From Flavilitoribacter nigricans DSM 23189 = NBRC 102662 (lineage in GTDB: Bacteria; Bacteroidota; Bacteroidia; Chitinophagales; Saprospiraceae), in the NCBI RefSeq assembly GCF_002646595.1, contig NZ_PDUD01000038.1, positions 62,001 to 126,000 of the forward strand: a stretch of 64,000 nt of DNA, read 5' to 3'. A model generated the notes under the pieces. The model had not been told where the DNA came from. It made no database searches and was given only the letters and a program-made list of their open reading frames with translations. This document shows, piece by piece, positions 34,479 to 43,043 of this stretch; position 1 is the stretch's first letter; each line of letters opens with the position of its first letter. A program made the translations under genes and the position numbers.

Positions 34479-35126
34479 CTATTTCAGCTTACCTTCCAGC
34501 GCCCGTAAGGCCCGGTCTGCTTTGGCGTAGGACAAACGGGCCAGCTTGCGGGTAGTGTGATAGGCATCCAGACCGGATACGGTAATAGTACCGGCTTTTT
34601 CGATATCCAGATAACCATCCGCCTGGAGGCAGTCTTCCGGCACGTACAGTTCTTTCACCGCTCCGATCATCAGGATGGTCCCGTTCAGCTGGATCTCCAT
34701 TTGCTCCCGAAATTCCAATCCGATCTGGATCGGGCTCTCGGCCACGTAGGGTGCGGGGAAATCATCCTTGTACTGAGCGGTCAGATCAACGGCGGCAAAT
34801 TCGGAGATATTGGCCGGATAACGGGCCGAACTCTGGTGAGCTTTTCCAAAAAAATCGGCCGTGATATGATTGAAGGTATAATGGCCGGTGGCCATGATGT
34901 TATTGTAGGTATCCCGCGTAACGCTCACAGGCCGCATGATGAAGCCCATCAGTGCCGGGTTGGCTCCCAGGTGGATTACCGAACTGAACACCGAGACATT
35001 GGTGGTGCCCTCCGCATCGACCGTACCGATCAGGTTGACGCTTTTAAAGCCGCTCAGGGAGTTTACCAGGTTGGTCCGGTATCTCTTATCCAGATCCGCA
35101 ATATCTTTCGACTGAAAACGCTGCAT
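34479..35126 (-). CDS. Flavin reductase-like (split-barrel FMN) protein
   Basis: A 215-residue cytoplasmic protein of the flavin reductase / DIM6-NTAB split-barrel family. The FMN-binding core is seen as SVNLIGTVDAEGTTNVSVFSSVIHLGANPALMGFIM (residues about 29-64; here described by its SVFS and GANPALMGFIMRP parts), followed by DTYNNIMATGHYTFNHI and QSSARYP, which is where many members bind flavin. It ends at residue 215 with a Lys/Arg-rich tail. Such proteins reduce FMN or act as flavoenzymes of unknown substrate. The DUF6435 gene lies 4 bp upstream, so they form a two-gene operon. Confidence 0.85.
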   Translation of the reverse strand: MQRFQSKDIADLDKRYRTNLVNSLSGFKSVNLIGTVDAEGTTNVSVFSSVIHLGANPALMGFIMRPVSVTRDTYNNIMATGHYTFNHITADFFGKAHQSSARYPANISEFAAVDLTAQYKDDFPAPYVAESPIQIGLEFREQMEIQLNGTILMIGAVKELYVPEDCLQADGYLDIEKAGTITVSGLDAYHTTRKLARLSYAKADRALRALEGKLK

Positions 35127-35129
35127 GGA

Positions 35130-35312
35130 TTATTGCTCTTTTTTCGGATTACGTAATGCTTCGATCCGCGCCCAGATCTCCTCTGATTTGGCCATCATGG
35201 CGGAATAGGCCTTGATGTCTCCCGCACGTTGAATATCCCGCGCTTTTTCCAGCGTTTCGTAGTATTCTTTTTCCAGTTTTTTAACGGGGTCTTTTTTAAA
35301 TAGTCCGAACAT
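35130..35312 (-). CDS. DUF6435 family small protein
   Basis: A 60-residue cytoplasmic helical protein beginning MFGLFKKDPVKKLEKEYYE and continuing ARDIQRAGDIKAYSAMMAKSEEI, a good match to the small DUF6435 family. It is all helix and highly charged. Its stop is 4 bp from the start of the flavin reductase gene. Function unknown. MITE-like element B begins 13 bp upstream of its start codon. Confidence 0.75.
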   Translation of the reverse strand: MFGLFKKDPVKKLEKEYYETLEKARDIQRAGDIKAYSAMMAKSEEIWARIEALRNPKKEQ

Positions 35313-35325
35313 TGGTATTTTGTTG

Positions 35326-35513
35326 TAAGAACCTATTTAAACTTCATCCTTTGGTCTGCCCATACGGGCCCGTGCCGGGGAAATAACCATCTAATGAACC
35401 TCACTTTACCTTTTTTTCGCCCCGTAGCGCTGCTATGAAGCTCAAAAATGCTTTCGTGAGAACCATTATCTGGTCATTTTCGCCATCCAAAAACGAACTT
35501 TAAACAGGTTCTG
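35326..35513. mobile_element. MITE-like inverted-repeat element B
   Basis: About 188 bp with imperfect terminal inverted repeats AGAACCTATTTAAACTTC and the complement of AGAACCTGTTTAAAGTTC (16 of 18 identical). The middle contains CCGTAGC gct GCTATG ... AAAAATGCTTT, shared with element A at 25873. No reading frame. It occupies most of the intergenic region between two divergent genes. Confidence 0.6.
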
Positions 35514-35585
35514 ATTCCCGGAAATCAGATATCACGAAGTCAACAGCGATTTTCGCAAAAGGTTCTGAAATTTAAACATCGTCTT

Positions 35586-36515
35586 ATGCAAACCATCCTA
35601 GGCTCCGGTGGTGCCATTGGCCTCGAACTGGCCAAAGCCCTGCCCGACTTTACCGATCGTATCCGGCTGGTCAGCCGCAATCCCGAAAAAGTCAATCCCA
35701 CTGATGAATTGCACCCGGCGGACCTCCTCCAGGCGGAAGCCGTAGATGCAGCCGTAGCCGGCTCGGATATCGTTTATCTCACCGTTGGGCTTCCCTACAA
35801 CACTGAGATCTGGACCACGAAATGGCCCCTCATCATGGACCACACCATAGCCGCCTGTAAAAAGCACGCTTGCCGGCTCGTTTTTTTCGACAATATCTAC
35901 ATGTACGATCCGGATCACCTGGCCCCGATGGATGAAAATACCCCGATTCGCCCCGTGAGTAAAAAAGGGAAGGTCCGGGCGAGTATCTCCTCCCGTCTGA
36001 TGGATGCCGTTAAAGCCGGGGAACTGGAAGCCCTGATTGCCCGTTCGGCGGATTTTTACGGCCCGTCCGTCAAAAACACCAGCGTACTGACCGAAACGGT
36101 CTTCAACAATCTGGCCGCCGGGAAACCGGCCGACTGGATGGGCAGTCTAAACTTCCAGCACTCCTTTACCTACACCCCCGATGCCGGCAAAGCTACCGCT
36201 CTGCTCGGAAATTCCTCCGATGCGTTCGGACAGGTCTGGCACCTGCCTACCGCATCCCAGCCACCGACCGGGCGGGAATGGATAGATGCGATCGCCGGAG
36301 CCCTGGGTGTGCCTTCCAAATCCCGGGTGGCTCCCAAATGGCTCGTCCGGATCCTCGGCCTGTTCAATCCGATCATGAAGGAAATGGTGGAAATGATGTA
36401 CCAGTACGATCGCGATTACATTTTTGACAGCTCTAAATTTGAAAGTCATTTCAACTTCTCCCCTACGCCCTATGCGGAAGGGATCAGAATCATTGTCGAA
36501 ACGGATTATCGCTAG
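35586..36515 (+). CDS. NAD-dependent epimerase/dehydratase family protein
   Basis: A 309-residue cytoplasmic Rossmann-fold protein. The dinucleotide loop is at the very start, MQTILGSGGAIGLELAKAL, a GxGGxIG variant of GxxGxxG. Further signs are IRLVSRNPEK (cofactor-selecting strand), AVAGSDIVYLTVGLPYN, VFFDNIYMYDPD, and a later RSADFYGP segment typical of extended-SDR enzymes. The classical YxxxK catalytic pair is not obvious, so activity on a sugar nucleotide is uncertain. Monocistronic. Confidence 0.82.
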   Translation: MQTILGSGGAIGLELAKALPDFTDRIRLVSRNPEKVNPTDELHPADLLQAEAVDAAVAGSDIVYLTVGLPYNTEIWTTKWPLIMDHTIAACKKHACRLVFFDNIYMYDPDHLAPMDENTPIRPVSKKGKVRASISSRLMDAVKAGELEALIARSADFYGPSVKNTSVLTETVFNNLAAGKPADWMGSLNFQHSFTYTPDAGKATALLGNSSDAFGQVWHLPTASQPPTGREWIDAIAGALGVPSKSRVAPKWLVRILGLFNPIMKEMVEMMYQYDRDYIFDSSKFESHFNFSPTPYAEGIRIIVETDYR

Positions 36516-36742
36516 TCGTTATAAGCGTACGTAAGGTCCCATAAATATTGGCGCTTCGCCCATTCGTTCGGCAGGTGATCACAACGGATACGGTCGAAAT
36601 GATCTTGGCTGTTTGCAACGAGCGCTGCCGGGTAAAATTCGGACTCAACTCCCCCCTCCAAATGGTCAGGGTCGACAGAAAAACCCCGGTAAGGAACCAA
36701 CCATTTCTCCCGGAGCCCTCTCTTTGGGATAAACAACATCAA
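36512..36742 (-). CDS. Doubtful 76-residue open frame, possible gene fragment
   Basis: A 76-codon frame starting MMLFIPKRGLREKWLVPYRG and ending LWDLTYAYND. It overlaps the stop codon of the epimerase gene by 4 bp on the other strand. The peptide is not low-complexity, and a competing plus-strand frame over the same bases looks worse. I do not recognise it. It may be a decayed fragment or chance. Confidence 0.2.
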   Translation of the reverse strand: MMLFIPKRGLREKWLVPYRGFSVDPDHLEGGVESEFYPAALVANSQDHFDRIRCDHLPNEWAKRQYLWDLTYAYND

Positions 36743-36906
36743 TACACCGACGCCGGTTAGACCGCACCGAAAACCGGTTCCGTCCTTGATTTACGGGAAG
36801 GCGTTCGGAGCTTATCGGCAACCGATCTTTCTGCTGGCGGGGCGCTTGGCGTCCGGCAGCAACCGGTAGCGGTGTATCCTGCTTTCTCTAACTGAAAAAT
36901 AGTACC
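36516..36906. other. Intergenic region, no sure gene
   Basis: Apart from the doubtful minus-strand 76-codon frame, nothing is supported. The last 170 bp before the next gene are non-coding on both strands and contain no perfect TAnnTTTG element. Confidence 0.4.
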
Positions 36907-37962
36907 ATGAAATCACTCAACTCGCTCTTTCTGGCTGCTGCATTATTAATGGCCAGTCACACGGTTTCCGCCCAGCTTTCCACCAATGATCAACTCTGGA
37001 ACGGTGGGCTCAGTCTCTTCCACATGGATTCGCGCACCACTTTCCAGGCCAATCCATCCGTTCAGCACTTTTTGAGTCCCCGCTTTTCCATCGGCGGGCA
37101 ATTGGGCCTGAACGGCAGTACGCGGAACGGTCTCGAAAACATCCTGCTGGCCCCGGAGATGCGTTACTACCTCAATCCGGAAGCAAAAGGCACCAACTGG
37201 TTTCTTTCGCTGAGTAGTCCCCTGGAAATTTATGAGAACGGCTCCTTGGTTTCAAAGCCGGAATTTCAGCTCCAGCCCGGTCTGGGCAGCATTACGCCAC
37301 TGAACGGCGGATTGGCGCTGGAAAGTAACCTATCGTTCAATTTCCGGCATTTCGGTTCCAACTCATTCTTCGAAAAACCCCGTATGAAATTTGAGCTCGG
37401 TTTCGTACACCTGGCCCGATCCAATTCAGATAGCGACGAGGCATCCGGGCCCCGGCTGGGCCGCGGCAGCTGGCTGCTGGGGGGCCAGCTCATCAATGCT
37501 GAATACGCGAATTTTAGTGCCATTGAAAACTTTTCGATCGGCATTGCTCCCTCGGCAGGTTATTTCCTGACGGATCGACTGGTGGCCGGTATGGACCTTT
37601 CGTTGACCTACAACTATCTGAAAACGGATTTCACGATCGCCGAAACCAATATCCACTCCCGCACTTTCGGACTCAGTGTCAATCCATTCCTGCGGTACTA
37701 CACCGCCAGGCCCGACAACAAGATCCAGCCGTATCTCGAACTACGGGCCGGACTGAATTATCAGCAAATACATACGGAAACCGGCAATGCCGATCCGCTG
37801 CAAATATCCCGGAGCTTTTCGGCCGGTCTGGGTGGCGGCGTGAATATCTTCATCAACCGGAATACGGCCCTGGAACTGGGACTCAATCTGGGCGTGCGCG
37901 ACGGACAGCCCCAGTTCGGATTCCAGACCGGGCTGAAATTTTTTCTGAACCGGCGGAAATAA
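36907..37962 (+). CDS. Outer-membrane beta-barrel protein
   Basis: A 351-residue exported protein with signal MKSLNSLFLAAALLMASHTVSAQ. The mature chain alternates short turns and amphipathic strands ending in aromatic residues, for example RFSIGGQLGLNG, APEMRYYLNPE, VAGMDLSLTYNYL and PFLRYYTARPDNKIQPYLELRAGLNY, and finishes QFGFQTGLKFFLNRRK. This matches porin-family barrels with long periplasmic and external loops. Substrate or partner unknown. A terminator hairpin follows within 8 bp of the stop. Confidence 0.8.
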   Translation: MKSLNSLFLAAALLMASHTVSAQLSTNDQLWNGGLSLFHMDSRTTFQANPSVQHFLSPRFSIGGQLGLNGSTRNGLENILLAPEMRYYLNPEAKGTNWFLSLSSPLEIYENGSLVSKPEFQLQPGLGSITPLNGGLALESNLSFNFRHFGSNSFFEKPRMKFELGFVHLARSNSDSDEASGPRLGRGSWLLGGQLINAEYANFSAIENFSIGIAPSAGYFLTDRLVAGMDLSLTYNYLKTDFTIAETNIHSRTFGLSVNPFLRYYTARPDNKIQPYLELRAGLNYQQIHTETGNADPLQISRSFSAGLGGGVNIFINRNTALELGLNLGVRDGQPQFGFQTGLKFFLNRRK

Positions 37963-37969
37963 AACGCAA

Positions 37970-38000
37970 AGGGCCTTGCAGATATCTTCTGCAAGGCCCT
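37970..38000. terminator. Bidirectional terminator hairpin
   Basis: AGGGCCTTGCAGA tatct TCTGCAAGGCCCT: a perfect 13-bp stem with a 5-base loop between convergent stop codons at 37962 and 38033. An A-rich tract on its left side provides the T run for the minus strand. Confidence 0.8.
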
Positions 38001-38032
38001 CCCCTATCGGTTCTTGGGAACCCGTAATTAAC

Positions 38033-38584
38033 TTATTCCCAGGTTTTTTTCACCTTGATCGGCACACTGACCAAAGCCGTGTCCCAGTAGATCAGCAGTT
38101 CGGCAGAGGTAGGTTTTACGTTGTTGAAGCCCATGGTGAAAGTCTCCACGGAGAAGGGCAGTTCCTGTGTTTCCGCAGTTACCCGGACCACATCCTTGGA
38201 ATCTTCGTAATTTCCGGTTCCTCCCTGTTCGGTGTTGGAATTGAAGATGATCGTCCATTTATCGGCTGCGGGAATGCTGAAAATAGCATAGCTACCCGCC
38301 GGGACCGTTTTATCACCGATCATCACGTCCGTGCTGAATGAAATTTTGGTTGCACCATTGGCACCGGTACGCCACAATTTGCCGTAAGGCACCAGGCCTT
38401 CAGCCGCGAAAATGCTCCGTCCTTTCACTCCGGGACGGGAATAGGTAACTTCCACATCCGTAACCCCCACACGCTGATAAACTTTGCCCAGCGGGCTGGG
38501 AGCCGGCTTATCTTGTGCATTTAACTGAAGTGTACAAGCCATGGCCAGCAGACCGACAATCAATTGAAAACCAATTCTTTTCAT
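38033..38584 (-). CDS. DUF2911 secreted protein
   Basis: A 183-residue exported protein (signal MKRIGFQLIVGLLAMACTLQLNAQ). The rest is DUF2911: VTYSRPGVKGRSIF, GKLWRTGANGATKISF, VPAGSYAIFSIP and WTIIFNSN, in that order, followed by a C-terminal strand region. The family is widespread in Bacteroidota as a periplasmic or surface protein, with a proposed small-ligand-binding barrel. It is a single gene. No activity is known. Confidence 0.93.
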   Translation of the reverse strand: MKRIGFQLIVGLLAMACTLQLNAQDKPAPSPLGKVYQRVGVTDVEVTYSRPGVKGRSIFAAEGLVPYGKLWRTGANGATKISFSTDVMIGDKTVPAGSYAIFSIPAADKWTIIFNSNTEQGGTGNYEDSKDVVRVTAETQELPFSVETFTMGFNNVKPTSAELLIYWDTALVSVPIKVKKTWE

Positions 38585-38796
38585 TGTCTTGCGTTTTAAT
38601 TTTAACGGTTAATAAGTCTTCCGAAGATAGATATTTAAGTTGATAATCGTAGGAATAGCTTTACTATCTTCCGAAAAAGCGGCCCCACATTTCCGGCACC
38701 TGTATCCTTTCCCGGATGGATGATCTGCCGGCCTTTTCCACACCCTTATTTACCCAAAAATCAGATTTCCCTCAAAGTCTGCACGCCATTTTCACT

Positions 38797-38804
38797 TAGT
38801 TTTG
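38797..38804 (+). promoter_or_regulatory. Candidate -7 element TAGTTTTG
   Basis: Full match to TAnnTTTG, 75 bp upstream of the TonB receptor start. No TTTG at the expected -33 distance. Confidence 0.35.
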
Positions 38805-38879
38805 TGTAAAAACTATTCAGGATCGATTAAGTAGTCCGGTCTTCATTCTCGTCTACTGGTCAAATAGCATTACACTCCA

Positions 38880-41240
38880 ATGAAAAAGACATTATTCTTC
38901 ATCTTTGCCCTTATACTCATTAGTCCGATCGCCTACGCTCAGGTCAAGATCACCGGAAAGGTGGTGGATGAGCAAACGGACGCCCCGCTGGGGTACGCGA
39001 CGATTCAATTGATGAAAGCAGCCGATGACGCTCTGGCGGGTGGGGGGCTTTCCGACGACGACGGTAAATTCTCCATGGAAGCGGAAGCCGGAGAATACTA
39101 CCTGCTCCTGGATTTTATGGGCTACCAGCAAATGAAGACCGATGCCTTCACCGTAGGGAAAAAGGCCTATGACTTTGGCTTGATCAAACTGGCCTCCCGC
39201 ACCAGTACCCTGGATGAGGTGGTAGTGCAGGCGGAAAAAAGCACCATGGAACTCGCCCTCGATAAACGCATCTTCAATGTCGGTAAGGACCTGGGTAATG
39301 CCGGTGGTTCTGCCATCGAGATCCTGAATAATATTCCCTCGGTCACCGTGGATGTGGAAGGCGGTGTACGCCTGCGCGGCAGCAGCAACGTTCGGATACT
39401 CATTGATGGCAAACCTTCCGGACTGGTCAGCTTCAAAGGCGGCAGCGGTCTGCAGCAATTGCAGGCCAACCTGATCGAAAAAGTAGAGATCATTACCAAT
39501 CCCTCCGCCCGCTACGAAGCGGAAGGTATGGCCGGGATCATCAACATCGTACTGAAAAAAGACCGCCGGCAGGGACTGAACGGATCTTTTGATGTAACGG
39601 CCGGCTATCCCCTAAACGTAGGGGCTGCCGCTAACCTGAATTACCGGCGCAAGAATATCAATTTCTTCATCAATTACGGCCTGAACTACCGGAAGACGCC
39701 CAGCTATACCACCATTTACCAGGAAGTATACGCCAACGATAGCACCTTCATATCCGAGCAAATATACGACGGCGTGAAAGACGGTTTCGACAACAACATC
39801 CGCGGTGGACTCGATTTCTTTTTTAATGAGAGAAATATCCTGACGGCCTCCTACATGCTCAGTCGCAGTGACGGCAAACGGCTGACGGACCTGCGCTACG
39901 ACGACTACATCGGTAGCACCAGCAATCTGGACAGTTACACCCTGCGTACCCAGGATGAGACCGAAACGGAGCCCATTTCCGAATACGTGCTGAGCTACAA
40001 AAGCCTGTTCAAACGGGAAGGACACGAACTGAACGCGAGTATCCGGTACATGGATCACTGGGAAACCTCGGATCAGATCTACGAGCAGTCTTCCTATTTC
40101 CCGGACGGCAGTCGCGACTCCAGCCGGGATCTCTACCAGACTTCCCTCAATGACGAAACGGAGGAACAACTGCTGCTTCAGGTGGATTATGTCCAGCCCT
40201 TTGCTACCGAAGGTAAACTGGAGATCGGTTTGCGCAGTAGCTTCCGCGACATGGAAAACGATTATATCGTCAAGGAGAGAAATGAAAGCGGCGTACTGGA
40301 AGTGCTCCCCGGGCTGGATAACAACTTTATCTACCAGGAAAACATCCACGGTCTGTACGGGATCATCGGCAACAAATCCAAACGGTTTTCCTACCAATTC
40401 GGCCTGCGGGCGGAGTGGACGGATATTGAGACCATCCTGGAAAAAACCCAGGAATCCAATCCGCGCAACTATACCAATCTCTTCCCCAGCGCCCACTTCA
40501 CCTACGACCTGCCGGCCGGCCACGCGGTTCAACTGAGTTACAGCCGCCGGGTACAGCGCCCCACGTACAATGATCTGAGCCCGTTCGTTACCTTTTCGGA
40601 CAACCGGAACTACTTCAGTGGTAATCCGGACCTGAACCCGGAATTCAGCGACGTATTCGAACTGGGCCACGTCAAATATTTTGATAAAGGGTCGATCTCC
40701 TCTTCCGTTTATTACCGTAAGGTGAACGATAAGATCATTCGCATCCGCAGCGTGGACAGCCGCGGGTTCTCCACTACCCTACCGGAAAACCTGGCAACCG
40801 AGGATGCCTACGGTGCGGAATTTACGGCCGGTTATACCGCTACCAAATGGTGGAAGCTGGATTTCAATTTCAACTTCTTCCGGTCCATCATCGACGGCAC
40901 GAATGTAGATAGTGACTTTTCCAGCGATACTTATACCTGGTTTACCCGGCAGACTTCGCGTTTTACGCTCAGTCCCACTACGGACCTGCAGTTCCGCGCG
41001 AACTACGAAGCGCCGATGAATACGCCCCAGGGAAGCCGGAAATCTCTTTATTTCTTCGATCTGGCCATCAATAAGGATATTTTCAAGGACAAAGGCACGC
41101 TTACGCTGAACGTATCGGATATCCTGAATTCGCGGAAATATCGCTCGGTTTCGGAGGGAGAAACATTTTATACCTTCGCCAATGCCCAGCGGATACGCCG
41201 GCAGATCAACCTGGTCCTGAACTATCGGTTGAATCAGTAA
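38880..41240 (+). CDS. Outer-membrane receptor, TonB-dependent beta-barrel family
   Basis: A 786-residue outer-membrane protein with signal MKKTLFFIFALILISPIAYAQ. It lacks an STN domain. A carboxypeptidase-like sandwich follows (about 24-105, ITGKVVDEQTDAPLGYATI), then a plug-like region (about 115-225: NILNNIPSVTVDVEGGVRLRG, RILIDGKPSGL and NPSARYEAEGMAGIINIVLKK), and then a barrel (PF14905-type, outer membrane beta-barrel family) to the C-terminal RRQINLVLNYRLNQ. This subclass often lies apart from SusD and FecIR genes and its ligand is unknown. Monocistronic. Confidence 0.88.
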   Translation: MKKTLFFIFALILISPIAYAQVKITGKVVDEQTDAPLGYATIQLMKAADDALAGGGLSDDDGKFSMEAEAGEYYLLLDFMGYQQMKTDAFTVGKKAYDFGLIKLASRTSTLDEVVVQAEKSTMELALDKRIFNVGKDLGNAGGSAIEILNNIPSVTVDVEGGVRLRGSSNVRILIDGKPSGLVSFKGGSGLQQLQANLIEKVEIITNPSARYEAEGMAGIINIVLKKDRRQGLNGSFDVTAGYPLNVGAAANLNYRRKNINFFINYGLNYRKTPSYTTIYQEVYANDSTFISEQIYDGVKDGFDNNIRGGLDFFFNERNILTASYMLSRSDGKRLTDLRYDDYIGSTSNLDSYTLRTQDETETEPISEYVLSYKSLFKREGHELNASIRYMDHWETSDQIYEQSSYFPDGSRDSSRDLYQTSLNDETEEQLLLQVDYVQPFATEGKLEIGLRSSFRDMENDYIVKERNESGVLEVLPGLDNNFIYQENIHGLYGIIGNKSKRFSYQFGLRAEWTDIETILEKTQESNPRNYTNLFPSAHFTYDLPAGHAVQLSYSRRVQRPTYNDLSPFVTFSDNRNYFSGNPDLNPEFSDVFELGHVKYFDKGSISSSVYYRKVNDKIIRIRSVDSRGFSTTLPENLATEDAYGAEFTAGYTATKWWKLDFNFNFFRSIIDGTNVDSDFSSDTYTWFTRQTSRFTLSPTTDLQFRANYEAPMNTPQGSRKSLYFFDLAINKDIFKDKGTLTLNVSDILNSRKYRSVSEGETFYTFANAQRIRRQINLVLNYRLNQ

Positions 41241-41359
41241 GCAAACATGAGGAAGTGGGTGCGTTAGAATTGATTTTGTGTTTCTGCTAATGATCCGCAA
41301 CTTACAATTCCTTATTTTAAGCGTGCATTGCTCACTGACGCCTTTAAACCTAACCGTAT

Positions 41360-42952
41360 ATGTTGCACCTGAAATATCGCTTCGTCTTTGCCTGTTTGTG
41401 GTTCGTTATTTCCCTGCCGGGGCAGGAAACGAGCTTTCCCTGGCCCGATGGTAAAAAAGCGGCCCTCAGCCTCAGTTTTGACGATGGCCGCAACTCGCAG
41501 GTCGATGTAGGCCGGGACCTCTTCAAAAAACTGGACGCCAAAGCTACCTTTTACGTCGTACCCGGTAATATGCAGGACCGGATCGACGGGTGGAAGCAAC
41601 TCCTGGCCGATGGGCATGAGATCGGAAATCACACAGTTTACCATCCCTGTACCGGCAATTTCCAATGGTCCCGGGATAAAGCGCTGGAAAATTATACCCT
41701 CAGCACGATGCGCCGCGAATTGACGGCAGCCAATCAACAGATCAAGGAATTGCTCGGTGTGCTCCCCGAATCCTTTGCCTATACCTGCGGCAACACTTTT
41801 GTCGGTCGCGGCCGGAATACCCAAAGCTACGTCCCCCTGATCGCCGAACTATTCGAATCCGGCCGGGGCTGGCTCAACGAAGCCTCCAATGATCCCGCTT
41901 TCGCGGATATGGCCCTTTTGCAGGGCATTGAAATGGACGGTAAGGATTTTGAGACGGATATTAAACCGCTGGTCGACGCGGCGCTGGAAGACGGCAGCTG
42001 GCTACTGCTCGCCGGACACGATATCGGACCGGACGGCCGACAGACCACCCGTACCGCCATGCTGGAAAAGCTGGTGGCCTACGTCCAACGACCGGAAAGC
42101 GGGATCTGGCTGGCTCCGGTGGGTACCGTTGCCGCCTACGTCAAAGAGCAGCGGCAACGGCAGTCGGATCAACTCCGCGATGCGCTGGTTTTCGCCACGA
42201 CTTTTGACCAGGGAGTTACCGCTGATTTCGCACGCGGCGACGCCCGGCTGTACAGCGCGGCCTCCTACGAGCAGTTGGAAACCGCCACCCCCAATCTCCT
42301 GCCGCAGGAAATCACGCTCGCCGAAAACCAGGGCCATTTCGGCCACGCACTGGAATTCAAACGCAAGGGCCAGCCCGTCGTTTTTTACCAGGTGGATGGG
42401 AACCTTCCCTACGCCACCAAAGACTGGGGCGGCACAATTTCCCTCTGGCTGAGCCTGGATCCGGAGACGGACCTGGAGCCCGGCTATACCGACCCCATCC
42501 AGATCACGGATAGCGGCTACGATGACGCCGCACTTTGGGTGGACTTTTCGGATAAAAATCCCCGCAGTTTCCGGATGGGCGTTTACGGTGATGTCGATCA
42601 ATGGAATCCGCAGGGCATCGGACCGGATAAAAACCCGGCCTTTAATCAACGGCTGTTACCGGCGGAAGATCGTCCCTTCCAGCGGGGCCGCTGGACCCAC
42701 GTGGTGATCAGTTTCGATCAGCTGAACGATAAGGCGGGTATGGCCCGCTTTTACATCAACGGTCGGCCACAGGGCGAACGCAAGATCACCGAATCTTTTA
42801 CCTGGAAAATAGAGGAAGCCAAGATCTTTCTGGGCCTGAACTTCGTGGGACTGATCGATGAAGTCGCGCTGTTTGATCGGGCGCTTTCCACTGAGGAGGT
42901 AAAGTGGCTTTATCAGTTGGCGGAGGGTTTGCCTGCGCTTTTGGGGAAGTAG
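41360..42952 (+). CDS. Secreted polysaccharide deacetylase with LamG-like domain
   Basis: A 530-residue exported protein. After a signal (about 1-22), the NodB domain covers about 30-245: SLSFDDGRNSQVDVG with the catalytic base and metal Asp pair, GHEIGNHTVYHPC with the two metal-binding His, and LLAGHDIG for the later His. A linker leads to a concanavalin/LamG-type jelly roll at about 290-525 (TISLWLSLDPE, RWTHVVISFDQL, ARFYINGRPQGE, FLGLNFVGLIDEVALFDRAL). The combination suggests binding and deacetylation of a polysaccharide outside the cell. The gene ends at a hairpin shared with the convergent reductase gene. Confidence 0.9.
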   Translation: MLHLKYRFVFACLWFVISLPGQETSFPWPDGKKAALSLSFDDGRNSQVDVGRDLFKKLDAKATFYVVPGNMQDRIDGWKQLLADGHEIGNHTVYHPCTGNFQWSRDKALENYTLSTMRRELTAANQQIKELLGVLPESFAYTCGNTFVGRGRNTQSYVPLIAELFESGRGWLNEASNDPAFADMALLQGIEMDGKDFETDIKPLVDAALEDGSWLLLAGHDIGPDGRQTTRTAMLEKLVAYVQRPESGIWLAPVGTVAAYVKEQRQRQSDQLRDALVFATTFDQGVTADFARGDARLYSAASYEQLETATPNLLPQEITLAENQGHFGHALEFKRKGQPVVFYQVDGNLPYATKDWGGTISLWLSLDPETDLEPGYTDPIQITDSGYDDAALWVDFSDKNPRSFRMGVYGDVDQWNPQGIGPDKNPAFNQRLLPAEDRPFQRGRWTHVVISFDQLNDKAGMARFYINGRPQGERKITESFTWKIEEAKIFLGLNFVGLIDEVALFDRALSTEEVKWLYQLAEGLPALLGK

Positions 42953-42982
42953 AATTGCTAAGGCCAGACTTTCCTAAGGCCA

Positions 42983-43013
42983 GACTTTCTAAGTTTGCGA
43001 AACTTAGAAAGTC
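42983..43013. terminator. Bidirectional terminator hairpin with adjacent direct repeat
   Basis: GACTTTCTAAGTTT gcg AAACTTAGAAAGTC is a perfect 14-bp stem between convergent genes. Immediately before it, CTAAGGCCAGACTTTC occurs twice in tandem, the second copy running into the stem. Confidence 0.7.
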
Positions 43014-43043
43014 TTATAAAAGAGCAAAAAGCCTTTTTATTGC

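Noticed and set aside
39612-40670. Long minus-strand frame opposite the TonB receptor at 38880
   Set aside because: Antisense shadow; the plus-strand frame has a signal peptide, plug and barrel.
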